A stretch of 64,000 bases of DNA. Origin: Pseudomonas protegens. Its GTDB lineage: Bacteria > Pseudomonadota > Gammaproteobacteria > Pseudomonadales > Pseudomonadaceae. The position numbers and the translations under genes are program-made. Of the stretch, positions 41,470 through 51,600 are shown piece by piece (position 1 is the first letter of the stretch; each line of letters starts with the position of its first letter). Location of the stretch: positions 5,069,001 to 5,133,000 of the forward strand of contig NZ_CP060201.1 of NCBI RefSeq assembly GCF_013407925.2. The letters run 5' to 3'. Under the pieces are notes generated by a model that worked only from the letters and a program-made list of their open reading frames with translations, had not been told where the DNA came from and did no database searches.

Positions 41470-42672
41470 ATGTCATCGATGTGGCGCACCAGCGGTTGGG
41501 TCCTCCTCGGCAGTGCATTGATCCTGGCGCTGTCCCTGGGCGTGCGGCACGGTTTTGGCCTGTTTCTGCCGCCCATGAGCGCGCAGTTCGGTTGGGGGCG
41601 TGAAGTGTTCGCCTTTGCCATTGCCCTGCAGAACCTGATCTGGGGGCTGGCCCAGCCCTTTACCGGAGCCCTGGCCGATCGTTTTGGGGCTGCCAGGGTG
41701 GTGTTGATCGGCGGCGTGCTGTACGCGGTCGGGCTGGTGTTCATGGGGCTTTCGGATTCGGCGCTGAGCTTGTCCCTGAGTGCCGGGTTGCTGATTGGCA
41801 TCGGTTTGTCCGGCACTTCCTTCTCGGTGATTCTCGGGGTGGTCGGTCGTGCCTTGCCGCCGGAAAAGCGCAGCATGGGCATGGGGATCGCCAGTGCCGC
41901 AGGCTCCTTTGGCCAATTCGCCATGCTCCCGGGAACCCTGGGGCTGATCGGCTGGCTGGGCTGGTCGACGGCATTGCTGGTGCTGGGGCTGCTGGTGGCG
42001 CTGATCGTGCCGCTGGTCAGCATGCTCAAGGACAAGCCGCTGCCGGTGCTGGGGCATGAACAGAGCCTGGGCGAGGCCCTGCGTGAAGCCTGCTCTCATT
42101 CGGGGTTCTGGTTGCTGGCGTTCGGCTTCTTTGTCTGTGGTTTCCAGGTGGTGTTCATTGGCGTGCATCTGCCGGCCTATCTGGTGGATCAGCATCTACC
42201 GGCGACAGTCGGAACCACGGTGCTGGCGCTGATCGGCTTATTCAACATCTTTGGCACTTACACGGCGGGCTGGTTGGGCGGACGGATGTCCAAGCCACGG
42301 CTGTTGACCGGTCTGTACCTGTTGCGGGCGGTGGTGATCGGCCTGTTCCTGTGGCTGCCGGTGACCCAGACCAGTGCCTACCTGTTCGGCATGGCCATGG
42401 GCTTTCTCTGGCTGTCCACCGTGCCCTTGACCAACGGCACGGTCGCCACCTTGTTCGGGGTCAGGAACCTGTCCATGCTTGGCGGCATCGTGTTTCTGTT
42501 CCATCAGTTGGGCTCGTTCCTTGGTGGTTGGCTGGGGGGCGTGGTGTATGACCGTACCGGGAGTTATGACTTGATCTGGCAGGTGGCGATTCTTCTCAGT
42601 CTGTTGGCCGCGGCTCTCAATTGGCCGGTGCGCGAGCGGCCGGTGGCGCGCTTGCAGGCGAGTGCAGCGTGA
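41470..42672 (+). CDS. MFS transporter, MarR-controlled
   Basis: A 400-residue major facilitator with 12 predicted helices. LADRFGAARVVLIGG is the cytoplasmic loop motif between helices 2 and 3. The N-terminal LGVRHGFGLFLPPMSAQFGW resembles monocarboxylate or aromatic-acid porters. Probably exports or imports the ligand sensed by MarR; substrate unknown. Its stop overlaps a small membrane gene that follows. Confidence 0.87.
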   Translation: MSSMWRTSGWVLLGSALILALSLGVRHGFGLFLPPMSAQFGWGREVFAFAIALQNLIWGLAQPFTGALADRFGAARVVLIGGVLYAVGLVFMGLSDSALSLSLSAGLLIGIGLSGTSFSVILGVVGRALPPEKRSMGMGIASAAGSFGQFAMLPGTLGLIGWLGWSTALLVLGLLVALIVPLVSMLKDKPLPVLGHEQSLGEALREACSHSGFWLLAFGFFVCGFQVVFIGVHLPAYLVDQHLPATVGTTVLALIGLFNIFGTYTAGWLGGRMSKPRLLTGLYLLRAVVIGLFLWLPVTQTSAYLFGMAMGFLWLSTVPLTNGTVATLFGVRNLSMLGGIVFLFHQLGSFLGGWLGGVVYDRTGSYDLIWQVAILLSLLAAALNWPVRERPVARLQASAA

Positions 42673-42791
42673 AGTCATGGCTGGGTTGGAGTGCCGGCCT
42701 GGGCGTCGGCATTGGGCTGCTGTGGCTGGCCTGGTGGGGATGGCATCGCGGCGGGCTGGCGCTGATGCAGTTGGGCATGGGTGCTTGCTAG
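42669..42791 (+). CDS. 40-residue membrane peptide coupled to the MFS gene
   Basis: A short gene missed by usual length cut-offs. It starts with GTG overlapping the MFS stop as GTGA and ends at a TAG at 42789-42791. The product has 40 residues, begins MKSWLGWSAGLGVGIGLLWL and contains one hydrophobic, Trp/Gly-rich membrane helix, then a basic HR pair and a short tail ending in Cys. Stop-start overlap suggests it is made with the transporter and could be a small subunit of it. No known family is recognised. It is distinct from the gpx gene, which has its own ribosome binding site. Confidence 0.6.
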   Translation: MKSWLGWSAGLGVGIGLLWLAWWGWHRGGLALMQLGMGAC

Positions 42792-42846
42792 GTGGGCAGA
42801 GGGGCGAGTAACGTCGATATCCGACGACTATTGAAGGACGTTGAAC

Positions 42847-43398
42847 ATGGCTAAGCGCTGGTTTGTGGTTCCGGCATTACTCACATTGTTTGCAGGTTCG
42901 GCCTGGGCGGCGGATTGTCCGGCGTTACTGCAGGGATCTGTACCCAAGTTGCACGCCAAGGAGTCCATCGATCTGTGCCAGCGCTTTGCCGGCAAGCCGC
43001 TGGTGGTGGTCAATACCGCGAGCTTCTGTGGCTTTGCTCCGCAATTCAAAGGCCTTGAAGCGCTGTATCAGCGTTACAAGGAGCAGGGGCTGGAGGTGGT
43101 AGGCGTACCGTCCAATGACTTCAAGCAGGAGTCCAAGGACGGGGCCGAGACGGCCAAGGTCTGCTACGTCAACTATGGCGTGACCTTCACCATGACCGAG
43201 CCGCAGAAGGTGCTGGGGGCGGATGCGGTGCATCTGTTCAAGGTATTGGCGCAGCAGAGCAGCGCGCCGAAGTGGAATTTCTACAAGTACGTGGTGGATC
43301 GGCAGGGCAATGTGATTGCCAGCTTTTCCAGCCTGACCAAGCCGGATAATCCGGAATTCATAGAGGCGGTGGAGAAGGCGTTGGCGTCGAAGTCTTGA
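42847..43398 (+). CDS. Periplasmic glutathione peroxidase-like protein
   Basis: A 183-residue exported thiol peroxidase of the glutathione peroxidase family. A signal peptide (cleavage near GSAWAADC, residue 22) is followed by [16 protein letters not shown] with the peroxidatic Cys61 (cysteine, not selenocysteine), VVGVPSNDF and the [14 protein letters not shown] block. A further cysteine in KVCYVNYGV may be the resolving one. I start at the ATG at 42847, which has AAGGA eight bases upstream, not at the TTG at 42841. It reduces peroxides, probably with thioredoxin-like donors. Confidence 0.87.
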   Translation: MAKRWFVVPALLTLFAGSAWAADCPALLQGSVPKLHAKESIDLCQRFAGKPLVVVNTASFCGFAPQFKGLEALYQRYKEQGLEVVGVPSNDFKQESKDGAETAKVCYVNYGVTFTMTEPQKVLGADAVHLFKVLAQQSSAPKWNFYKYVVDRQGNVIASFSSLTKPDNPEFIEAVEKALASKS

Positions 43399-43413
43399 GC
43401 AAGCATCCATTGA

Positions 43414-43449
43414 CCAATAAAAAACCCGCAATTGCGGGTTTTTTATTGG
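43414..43449. terminator. Bidirectional terminator between gpx and fadL genes
   Basis: A perfect palindrome built on AAAAAACCCGCA / TGCGGGTTTTTT (extended by CCAAT / ATTGG) lies between the ends of two convergent genes. The T-run is present on both strands, so it can serve both. Confidence 0.92.
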
Positions 43450-43475
43450 CTTGAAGCTGAGCGGTCTACCGTTCG

Positions 43476-44756
43476 TTAGAACTTGTAGGTAGCGCCCAGG
43501 CCATAGCCCCATGCGCTGTTCTGGTAGGTAGCGCTGTAAGCGTTGCCCTTGCCGGTTCTGTTGACGTTGACGTCTTCTTCCTTGAGGTAGGAAACCGCCA
43601 GGTCCAGAGTCAGGTCATCAGTCGGGCTGTAGCCGGCACCAAAGCTGATGGCCTTACGGTCACCGGTAGGGATACGAACCGAACGATCGGTGTTGTTGGT
43701 TGGTGCCTGGTCAACCGAGAGGCCGCTGCGCAGAACCCACTCTTTGTTGACTTTGTAGGAAACACCAATCGCCGAGGCCCAGGTGTCGTGCCAGTTCTGT
43801 GGTTCGGAAATGGTGCCGATCGGGCCGGCGGAGCCGCCGAGCAGGGCTGGAACGCCCTGGTTGTTTACGGTGATGTCTTTCAGGCGGCTCCAGCGAGTCC
43901 AGGTGCTACCTGCGTAGACGGTCCATTGGTCATCCAGTTTCTGGGTGACCGAGAAGTCGACGACTTCCGGGGTGGTGATGTCCAACGAAGCATCGTAACG
44001 GCCGCCGTTGAAAGGACCGAAGCCCGGGCCTGCGATGTCGGTGTGGCCGTCCAGCTTGTACTTGACCTTCGAGTGGTAGGTCAGGCCCAGGCGAGTGGTC
44101 TCGGTAGGCTGGACGATGATGCCGACGTTGTAGCCGATGGCGGTGTCGTCACCCTTGATCTTCACGCTGCCGTCATTGCGGCCGAAGAGCGCAGGGTTTG
44201 GAAACGGGGTCGCGGAAGTCAGTTCACCGCTCAGACGGTTGATGGTCGGGCCAAAGCCGATCGACACCATATCGTTGAAGGCATAGCTGACGGTGGGTTG
44301 CAGGGTAATGACCTTGACTACGCTCTTGTCGCCGTAATAACGGCTGGCAGAGGAAGGTTCATAGTTGGTAACCAGGCCGAAGGGGGCGTAGGCGCCCAGA
44401 CCCAATGCCCAGCCGTTGCCCAGTTGTTTGACGAAGAACCCCATAGGAACGCTGGTGAACGGAACCATGTCGCCATCGCTGGTGCCGCCGGGAGGGCCAC
44501 CTTTGACGTTTTTCAGATTGGTCTTGGCATCGATTGCTGCTACGCCGACGGTTACTTGGTCGCGCTTCAGCAGGGACATACCCGCAGGGTTCCCGTAAAC
44601 GGTGCTGGCATCTTCGGCAGAAGAGGAGCGCCCCGCGAAACCAGTACCCATGCCGCTAATGCTTTGTTCGTTAAGAGCAAAGCCGCTGGCAAATAGCTGG
44701 GTAGAGGCAAGTGCAACCGCGAGACTTATGGTGGATTTGAGCATTACTTTTTTCAT
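43476..44756 (-). CDS. OmpP1/FadL-family outer membrane protein
   Basis: A 426-residue outer-membrane beta-barrel of the FadL family, which admits long-chain fatty acids or other hydrophobic compounds. It starts with a signal peptide (ends near LFASG, residue 24), has the GFALNEQSISGMGTGFAG hatch region, the STVYGNPAGMSLL motif and a C-terminal aromatic (GATYKF) for barrel assembly. AGGAG eight bases upstream of the ATG at 44756. It is probably monocistronic and closed by the terminator at 43414. Confidence 0.9.
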   Translation of the reverse strand: MKKVMLKSTISLAVALASTQLFASGFALNEQSISGMGTGFAGRSSSAEDASTVYGNPAGMSLLKRDQVTVGVAAIDAKTNLKNVKGGPPGGTSDGDMVPFTSVPMGFFVKQLGNGWALGLGAYAPFGLVTNYEPSSASRYYGDKSVVKVITLQPTVSYAFNDMVSIGFGPTINRLSGELTSATPFPNPALFGRNDGSVKIKGDDTAIGYNVGIIVQPTETTRLGLTYHSKVKYKLDGHTDIAGPGFGPFNGGRYDASLDITTPEVVDFSVTQKLDDQWTVYAGSTWTRWSRLKDITVNNQGVPALLGGSAGPIGTISEPQNWHDTWASAIGVSYKVNKEWVLRSGLSVDQAPTNNTDRSVRIPTGDRKAISFGAGYSPTDDLTLDLAVSYLKEEDVNVNRTGKGNAYSATYQNSAWGYGLGATYKF

Positions 44757-44900
44757 TATTAGAACTCCTGGTGATCACCGAGGCGAAAATTACCAACATT
44801 TCGGCTACGGCGCTATAGGCTAAATCAGTAGATTTTCCGGGTTTTTGTAGGACAATCCGACCAGAATCGGCTTTTTTCTCCGATTTTGTAAAAGCCGGTG

Positions 44901-45383
44901 TCAGCAGGCGACTTGGCTCAGCGGCGAAACGCAGTTTTGCCAGGCGCAGGCGAAATCTCTCAAACGTCCTTGTGGTTGAAAGGTCTTCCTCCAGATGCGG
45001 GCCATGCCGAGCAGATCGTCGGCTGCGGGGAGCGGGGTGTGTTGTTGTTCCACCAGCAGCCAGGCGATGGCGGTGGCGTAACGCAGATTGACGGTCAGTT
45101 CCAGGTGCGGTCCGGCGAGGAACGCGTGCTGGCTGGCCAGTCCTCTCACCAGGCTGGCCCGTTCCGGGTCCAGCGCCAGGTAGTGATCCCATAGGGCCTG
45201 GTGGCGCACTTCGGTGATGCGATACAGACCGTGGCCGCGGCGATCGTGCAGTGCCGAGCCCAGCGCCGATTGACTGGCGGCAATGCCCAGCAACAAGGCT
45301 TCAGCGGTTTTGCTATGACTGCCCAGGTACATCAGCGTCGGGCGAATGACATAGCGGCACAACTCGCTGGCGGCGATACCCAT
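44901..45383 (-). CDS. Conserved hypothetical protein upstream of fadL
   Basis: A 160-residue protein I cannot name. It is predicted soluble with several amphipathic helices, begins MGIAASELCRYVIRPTLMYLG and has Trp-rich segments in the second half. The frame runs to 45602, but the ATG at 45383 with GAGG upstream starts the part that looks like protein. A gene of this kind lies beside the fadL-type gene in P. aeruginosa too, which suggests it is real. Confidence 0.65.
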   Translation of the reverse strand: MGIAASELCRYVIRPTLMYLGSHSKTAEALLLGIAASQSALGSALHDRRGHGLYRITEVRHQALWDHYLALDPERASLVRGLASQHAFLAGPHLELTVNLRYATAIAWLLVEQQHTPLPAADDLLGMARIWRKTFQPQGRLRDFACAWQNCVSPLSQVAC

Positions 45384-45600
45384 AATGCCCTCGAGGGGGG
45401 AAGGTGGCCGGCGAAACCCGAAGGTGCTTGGCAGCGATGAAAGGATCAGGTTTGCCGGAAGCGGCACGTGCCGCCTGACTTGAAGTGTAGTGTCATATCT
45501 ACGTTGTAAAGGCCTGTTTTTAAAACATTTCCAAGCTCTTGTTATAAGCCTTATACCTATTGGTGCTTTGGCTGGAGGAGTGGATTGGCAAATCACAGGC

Positions 45601-45630
45601 AATAAAAAGCCCCGCGATCAGGCGAGGCTC
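45601..45630 (-). terminator. Rho-independent terminator of the DUF3509 gene
   Basis: On the minus strand AGCCTCGC and GCGGGGCT form a stem with one mismatch and a 6-base loop, followed by TTTTTATT. The arms are almost the same as those of the terminator at 21482-21510. Confidence 0.8.
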
Positions 45631-45654
45631 TTGGGTTTTCAGCGTTGCGGCGTA

Positions 45655-45879
45655 TCAGGCCACCAGGGCCTGGCGTGTACGCTCGATCACGGCCTGCAGC
45701 GGTTCGGCGCTGGAGTATTGATCGGGATACAGGCGTTCGCTGTGACGGGCGATGCCGTGTTCATTCACCAGGGTGAAGCTGAAGCAGCCTTTGCGAGTGG
45801 CCATGATCAGGCAGTTCAACGGAGCAAAAGCGTGGGTTAGGGTGCGAATGGCATCCTGAGTCTGGAGTTGAGTGGACAT
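45655..45879 (-). CDS. DUF3509 family small protein
   Basis: A 74-residue protein of the DUF3509 type, a small family confined to pseudomonads. The shape is typical: AIRTLTHAFAPLNCLIMATR, a short beta-hairpin with CFSFTLVNEHGIA, and a C-terminal helix (PLQAVIERTRQALVA). Function unknown. Start at the ATG at 45879. It is followed by a terminator. Confidence 0.75.
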   Translation of the reverse strand: MSTQLQTQDAIRTLTHAFAPLNCLIMATRKGCFSFTLVNEHGIARHSERLYPDQYSSAEPLQAVIERTRQALVA

Positions 45880-46756
45880 AATTATTAGGTGTTCCTACAA
45901 ATGACACGGTTAAGAGCCGTGCAGCGTTAAAACGTTCCAGTAACGTCGACCACCATTGGTCAGACGAAGAACCCGACTGGAACAAAGCAGCCAGTTGCAG
46001 CGCTTTAATAAGGTTGCGCTAGGGGCTGGCAGGTAGGTACTTAGGAGGGCAGGCAACACAACAAGGGCAAAGGTTCTGTGCCCAGGGTGGCGATCCTGAT
46101 CAATTTGCAGGTTGGTTCGGTCAGAGTAAGTAACTTGGGCACGGCCTTTGATCGTTTCAAGGGCGGTGTCAGTTTGAGAATTACCTGGAAACCAGCGAGG
46201 TGGTCGGTCCTTGATATACGACGTTGTTCTCGTTTGGAGAGGTGTCGGCGGGACTTGTTCGACCAGAATTGACTTTCAGCTTGGTACTAACGGGGCGGAT
46301 TCTATTGGGTTGAAGGCAGGAATGCAAGTGTGCTAAGAAAAATATGTCCTGGGCAGAGACATCGCAGGGAGGCGATTGTGTCACCTTCGACGCGGCTGGG
46401 TGTACGAAAGTGGTGCATTGCCGACGTTAATGTGCGCAGGGTTGTGCACACTTGTTGTGCCACATGTCACCCGGCTGTCACCTTCCCCAGTGCGCTTCCT
46501 ATAGCCTGTCTCAAGAATTTAAGTCAATGATAAATATCGTCTTTTTTTGCTGGTGAAAAAATCGTCAGTTTGACTGGAAGGCCCGTCTCATGGGGCTTTG
46601 GGAGGGTTGTGGAGGGGTTGTCCACTGAGTTATCCACAGCTTCTGTGGATTGTCCCAAGCGCTTGCTCTAGCACGGGCATGCTGGCTCTTTTGGTCTTTA
46701 CCCGAGCGAAAAAAGGAGTAGAGTGGCGCGCCTTCCGATCTGCCCCACAGTGTTTT
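45880..46756. other. Long intergenic region with a DnaA-box hairpin
   Basis: This 877-bp gap has lower GC and only short unsupported frames. The part before 46500 shows no tRNA, riboswitch or clear terminator that I can recognise. At 46630-46638 there is a perfect TTATCCACA DnaA box, part of an 8-bp hairpin ATCCACAG / CTGTGGAT (46632-46639 with 46643-46650). The promoter of the Sel1-type gene should lie after that. Confidence 0.5.
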
Positions 46757-47080
46757 ATGAAGTTTCGCTCAGTATCACCCTCTGTTACCGCCCCTCTTGC
46801 CAGTGTTACCGAACCCAAGCGCTTTTCCCTGCGGGTTGCCCTGTGGCTGCTGGACAGTCCACGCTTGGGACACAACACCAACGTCAAGTACTTTGCCGGG
46901 CGTTTGCTCAAGCAGCCTGCGCGTGATGGCGTGGTGGCTGCACAGAGTCGCCTGGGGCAGTTGATGTGCCGCGAGTGCGGCAATGCCCGGGACCGTCGTA
47001 TCGGTCACGATCTGTTGCGCCAGGCTGCCCGTGCCGGCGACCGCCGTGCGCAACTTGAGCTGGGGCGGATCGAAGACTGA
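46757..47080 (+). CDS. Sel1-repeat-like small protein
   Basis: A 107-residue basic protein whose C-terminal two thirds reads like one or two Sel1-like/TPR helical pairs (AAQSRLGQLMCRECG, then GHDLLRQAARAGDRRAQLELG). The first part contains RFSLRVALWLLDSPRLGHN. I start at the ATG at 46757; the frame is open to 46598, but that part includes the DnaA-box hairpin and looks non-coding. Sel1 proteins usually bind other proteins; no partner is known. Confidence 0.65.
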   Translation: MKFRSVSPSVTAPLASVTEPKRFSLRVALWLLDSPRLGHNTNVKYFAGRLLKQPARDGVVAAQSRLGQLMCRECGNARDRRIGHDLLRQAARAGDRRAQLELGRIED

Positions 47081-47141
47081 GCTGTCCAACCTCCGGTGGC
47101 TTGGTTAACCTTCGTTCCTTATTTCGATGACAGGAATCGTT

Positions 47142-48623
47142 ATGGCTATGGACTTGACCAGCCTGCTGCTCGGCCTGGCGGGTGCGGCGTTGCCGTTACT
47201 GATGCTGGCCTGGCAGCTGCAGCGGCGTGCCAGTTCCAGCCAGAGCGAGCTGTCTGTGCTGGAAGAGCGTCTGGCCACTGCCCAACTGGCTCAGGAGGGC
47301 CTGGCCGCGCAGTTGGATGCCAGCCGCGATGAAGTCAGTGATCTGAGTCAGGCCAACGCCCTCAAGCAGGCCGACCTGGCCGCCTTGCGTCGTGAAGTGG
47401 AACTGCTGCAGATCGAGCGTGACAACGCCCGTGATGCGGCCCACGCCTGGAACCTGGAGCGGGCAGCCAAAGAGAACGAACTGCGTCGTCTGGATGCCCT
47501 GGCCGCCTCGTTGCACGCCGAACTGCGCGAGCAGCAGGAAAGCCACCAGCAGCGCCTGAGCGATTTGCAGGGTTCGCGGGACGAGTTGCGAGCCCAGTTT
47601 GCCGAGCTGGCGGGCAAGATTTTCGACGAGCGCGAACAGCGTTTCGCCGAAACCAGCCAGCAGCGTCTGGGGCAATTGCTGGACCCGCTCAAGGAGCGCA
47701 TCCAGTCGTTCGAGAAGCGGGTCGAGGAAAGCTATCAGGCCGAGGCTCGTGAGCGGTTTTCCCTGGCCAAGGAGCTGGAGCGCCTGCAGCAACTGAATCT
47801 GCGTCTGAGCGATGAGGCCACCAACCTGACTCGCGCCCTCAAGGGCCAGAAGACCCAGGGCAACTGGGGCGAGCTGATACTTGAGCGGGTCCTGGAGCAC
47901 GCCGGCCTGGAAAAAGGGCGCGAATACCAGACCCAGGTCAGCCTCAAGGGGCCGGATGGCGAGCGTTTCCAGCCCGATGTACTGATCATGCTGCCGGGTG
48001 ACAAGCAGGTGGTGGTGGACTCCAAAGTCAGCCTCACCGCCTATCAGCAGTATGTCGGCAGCGATGATCCACAGGTTGCCCAGGCGGCCCTGAAGCAGCA
48101 TGTGCTGTCTCTGCGCAACCACGTCAAAGGCCTGGCCGGCAAGGACTACAAGCGCCTTGAAGGGCTGCACAGCCTCGACTTCGTGCTGCTGTTCGTGCCC
48201 ATTGAGGCGGCGTTTTCCGCTGCGCTGCAGGCCGAGCCCAATCTGTTTCAGGAAGCCTTCGACCGGCACATCGTGATTGTCAGCCCGACCACCTTGCTGG
48301 CCACGCTGCGGGTGATCGACAGCCTGTGGAAACAGGAGCGCCAGAGTCAGAATGCCCGGGAAATCGCCGAGCGCGCAGGCTGGTTGTATGACAAGTTCGT
48401 GCTGTTTATCCAGGACCTGGATGAAGTCGGCAATCGCCTGCAGCAGTTGGACAAGGCTTACTCGGCGGCGCGTAACAAGCTGACCGAGGGCCGGGGCAAC
48501 CTGGTCAGCCGCAGTGAACAGCTCAAGTTGCTGGGCGCCCGTGCCAGCAAGAGCCTGCCGAGCGATTTGCTGGAGCGGGCGATGACCGATGCCGAAGGGC
48601 GCGAACTGGAGTGGCCGGAGTAA
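47142..48623 (+). CDS. rmuC: DNA recombination protein RmuC
   Basis: RmuC limits recombination at inverted repeats and is thought to be a structural partner or regulator of a nuclease. The 493-residue protein has an N-terminal membrane helix (LTSLLLGLAGAALPLLMLAW), a long coiled coil (about residues 35-220, many Glu, Gln, Ala and Leu) and the conserved core GNWGELILERVLEHAGLEKG, FQPDVLIMLPGDKQVVVDSK and VSPTTLLATLRVIDSLWK. Start at the ATG at 47142, six bases after AGGA. It converges on the hybrid kinase gene, with 12 bases between stops. Confidence 0.93.
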   Translation: MAMDLTSLLLGLAGAALPLLMLAWQLQRRASSSQSELSVLEERLATAQLAQEGLAAQLDASRDEVSDLSQANALKQADLAALRREVELLQIERDNARDAAHAWNLERAAKENELRRLDALAASLHAELREQQESHQQRLSDLQGSRDELRAQFAELAGKIFDEREQRFAETSQQRLGQLLDPLKERIQSFEKRVEESYQAEARERFSLAKELERLQQLNLRLSDEATNLTRALKGQKTQGNWGELILERVLEHAGLEKGREYQTQVSLKGPDGERFQPDVLIMLPGDKQVVVDSKVSLTAYQQYVGSDDPQVAQAALKQHVLSLRNHVKGLAGKDYKRLEGLHSLDFVLLFVPIEAAFSAALQAEPNLFQEAFDRHIVIVSPTTLLATLRVIDSLWKQERQSQNAREIAERAGWLYDKFVLFIQDLDEVGNRLQQLDKAYSAARNKLTEGRGNLVSRSEQLKLLGARASKSLPSDLLERAMTDAEGRELEWPE

Positions 48624-48635
48624 TCCGGCACAGGT

Positions 48636-51600
48636 TCAGCCCAGCGGCAGATGCCGGCTCAGCAGGGCGCGCAAGGCGGCCGGTTTGACCGGCTTGGCCA
48701 GGTAATCCAGCCCCGCCGCGTGCACCTGGGCGATCATCTCCGGACGCCCATCGGCACTGATCACCACGCCAGGCACCGGTTCCCCCAGTTGGGTGCGGAG
48801 CCAGGCCATGACGTCGGTGCCGGTTTCGCCATCGTCCAGGTGGTAATCCACCAACGCCAATTGCGGGCGAATGCCTTCCTTGAGCAGCGCCGCGCACTCC
48901 TCGCGGTTGCGCGCGGTCCAGACCTGGCAGCCCCAGCGCGTCAACAGGCTATTCATGCCGATCAGGATGCTGTCTTCATTGTCCACGCAGAGCACTTGCC
49001 CGCCATTGAGCGACTGGCCGTTGACCTCGGCGGCCTTGCCCGGAGCAATTGCGCTGCTGCGGGCCAGGGGCACGCTGACGCTGAACACGCTGCCCTGGCC
49101 GGGCCAGGAGCGTACCTGCAGAGGGTGGCCGAGCACCCGGCACAGGCCATCGGCAATCGCCAGGCCCAGGCCCAGGCCTTTTTCGGCGCGGGTCTGGTGG
49201 CTGTCCAGGCGCTTGAACTCCTCGAAGATCACCTGCTGCTTGTCCTGGGGGATGCCCGGTCCACGGTCCCAGACTTCCAGGCTCAATGAGTCGCCGCGAC
49301 GGCGTACCCCCAGCAGCACCGGCCCCTTGGCGTAGCGGAAGGCGTTGGTGAGGAAGTTCTGCAGGACCCGGCGCAAGAGCTTGCTGTCACTGTCGACCCG
49401 CAAGCGACTGCCGCGCACGCGAAATTGCAGGTTCTGTTCCTGGGCCAGGGCCTTGAATTCCGCCCCCAGGGTGTCAAACAGTTCGTTGAGCACGAAGGGC
49501 TTGCGCTCAGGGGTGATCTTGCCGTTCTCCAGGCGCGAGATGTCCAGCAGGTCGCTGATCAGGTCTTCCGCGGAGCGCAACGAGCTGTCCAGGTGCTGCA
49601 CCAGTTGCTGGGCTTCGGGCGAGAGTCCGTCGTCCTGATGGGAGAGGGCGGCGGAAAACAGTCTTGCAGCGTTCAGGGGTTGCATCAGGTCGTGGCTGAC
49701 GGCGGCAAGGAAACGGGTCTTGGACTGGTTGGCGGCTTCCGCCGTGCCCTTGGCCTCGGTCAGTGCGGCGTTGAGCTGGGACAGTTCATGGGTGCGTTCC
49801 GCCACCCGCTGCTCCAGGCCTTCGTTGGCCTCGGTGAGCGCCTGCTCGGCCTCACGGAAGGGAGTGATGTCGGTGAAGCTCATGACGAAGCCGCCGCCGG
49901 GCATCGGATTGCCGATCAGCTCGATGACCCGGCCATTGGGGAACAGGCGCTCGGAGGTATGGGCCCGCCCCTGGCGCATCCAGTGCAGGCGCCGGGCGAC
50001 ATGGACTTCCGCTTCTCCCGGGCCACACAGGCCACGTTCGGCGTTGTGGCGAATGATGTCGGCAATCGGCCGGCCGACGCTGATCAGGCCGTCGGGGTAA
50101 TCGAACAGCTCCAGGTAGCGACGGTTCCAGGCCACCAGTTTCAGCGACTGGTCCACCACGCTGATGCCCTGGGTGATGTTTTCGATGGCCCCTTGCAGCA
50201 GGGCGCGGTTGAACTGCAGCACCTCCGAGGCTTCGTCGGCGATGCGCACCACGTCTTCAAGCTGCATCTCCCGGCCTTCGATGGCAGCCTTGACCACGGC
50301 GCGGGTCGAGGAGGCGCCAAGGACACCGGCGAGCAGGCGTTCGGTGTGGGCGATCCATTCGCCATCGGCGTTTTGATTGGGGTTGAAGCCTTTGCCCTGG
50401 CGATAGGCGAAGCGAATGAAGCTCTGGCGGGCGCGCTCCTCGCCGACGAAGCGCGCGGCGAGTTTCAGCAGGTCGTCGATCTGCACCGCCAGCATGGAGC
50501 GCGAACTGAGGCGGCCGCTGATTTCCTGGCCGATGAAGCGTCCGGCCTGCCAGTGTTCGGAGACCCGGGTGCGTGACAGCACCGAAACCCAGGCGAACAG
50601 GGTGAAGTTGCCGGCCAGGGACAGCACCACGCCCTGGGTCAGGGGCGTGATCGGCAGGTGCAGCGGGTTGCCGTGCAGCCAGGCCAGGCCGGGGAAACTG
50701 CTCAGGGACCAGCCCAGGCTGTGGGCGGCGATGGGCAGGACCAGGGTGTAGAACCAGATGAAGGTGCCGGCGGCGAGTCCGGCGAACACCCCGCGGCGGT
50801 TGGCCTGTTTCCAGTACAGCGCGCCGAGCATGGCCGGTGCCAGTTGGGTCACGGCGGCAAAGGCGATCTGGCCAATGGTCGCCAGGCTGGCGGTGGAGCC
50901 TAGCAGGCGATAGCTGACATAGGCCAGCAACAGGATGACCACGATGCTGACCCGGCGCACCGAGAGCATCCAGTGGCGGAACACTTCAAAGGGCCGCTCG
51001 GCATTCTTGTGACGCAGCAGCCAGGGCAGCAGCATGTCGTTGGACACCATGGTCGACAGCGCCACGCTGGCCACGATCACCATGCCGGTGGCGGCCGAAG
51101 CACCGCCGATGAACGCCAGCAGGGCCAGGGCCGGATGGGCCTGGGCCAGGGGCAGGCTGATGACGAACGAGTCCGGCAATACGCTGCTGGGCAGCAGCAT
51201 CTGTCCGGCCAGGGCAATGGGCACCACAAACAGCGCCGCCAGGGCCAGGTAGGCCGGGAACACCCATTTGGCCAGGCGCAGGTCCTGGGGTTCGATGTTC
51301 TCCACCACGGTGACGTGGAACTGCCGTGGCAGGCAGATGATTGCCATCATCGCCACCCCGGTCTGGACCACCATCGATGGCCAGTTGATGGTTTCCTTCC
51401 AGTACTGCTCCAGGCGCGGCGCCAGCATGGCCTGGTTGAACAGGTCGTCGAAACCGTCATACAGGCCAAAGGTGACGAAGGCGCCCACGGCGAGAAAGGC
51501 GAACAGCTTGACCAGTGACTCGAAGGCAATCGCCAGCACCATGCCGCGGTGGTGCTCGGTGGCATCCAGGTTGCGGGTGCCGAAGACAATGGTGAACAGC

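Noticed and set aside
45880..46500. Possible small regulatory RNA of the Rsm type in the long gap
   Set aside because: A few GGA motifs occur but no convincing stem-loop series, promoter and terminator could be put together.
46630..46652. Candidate replication origin
   Set aside because: Only one perfect and one imperfect DnaA box, with no dnaA/dnaN genes or AT-rich unwinding region next to it.
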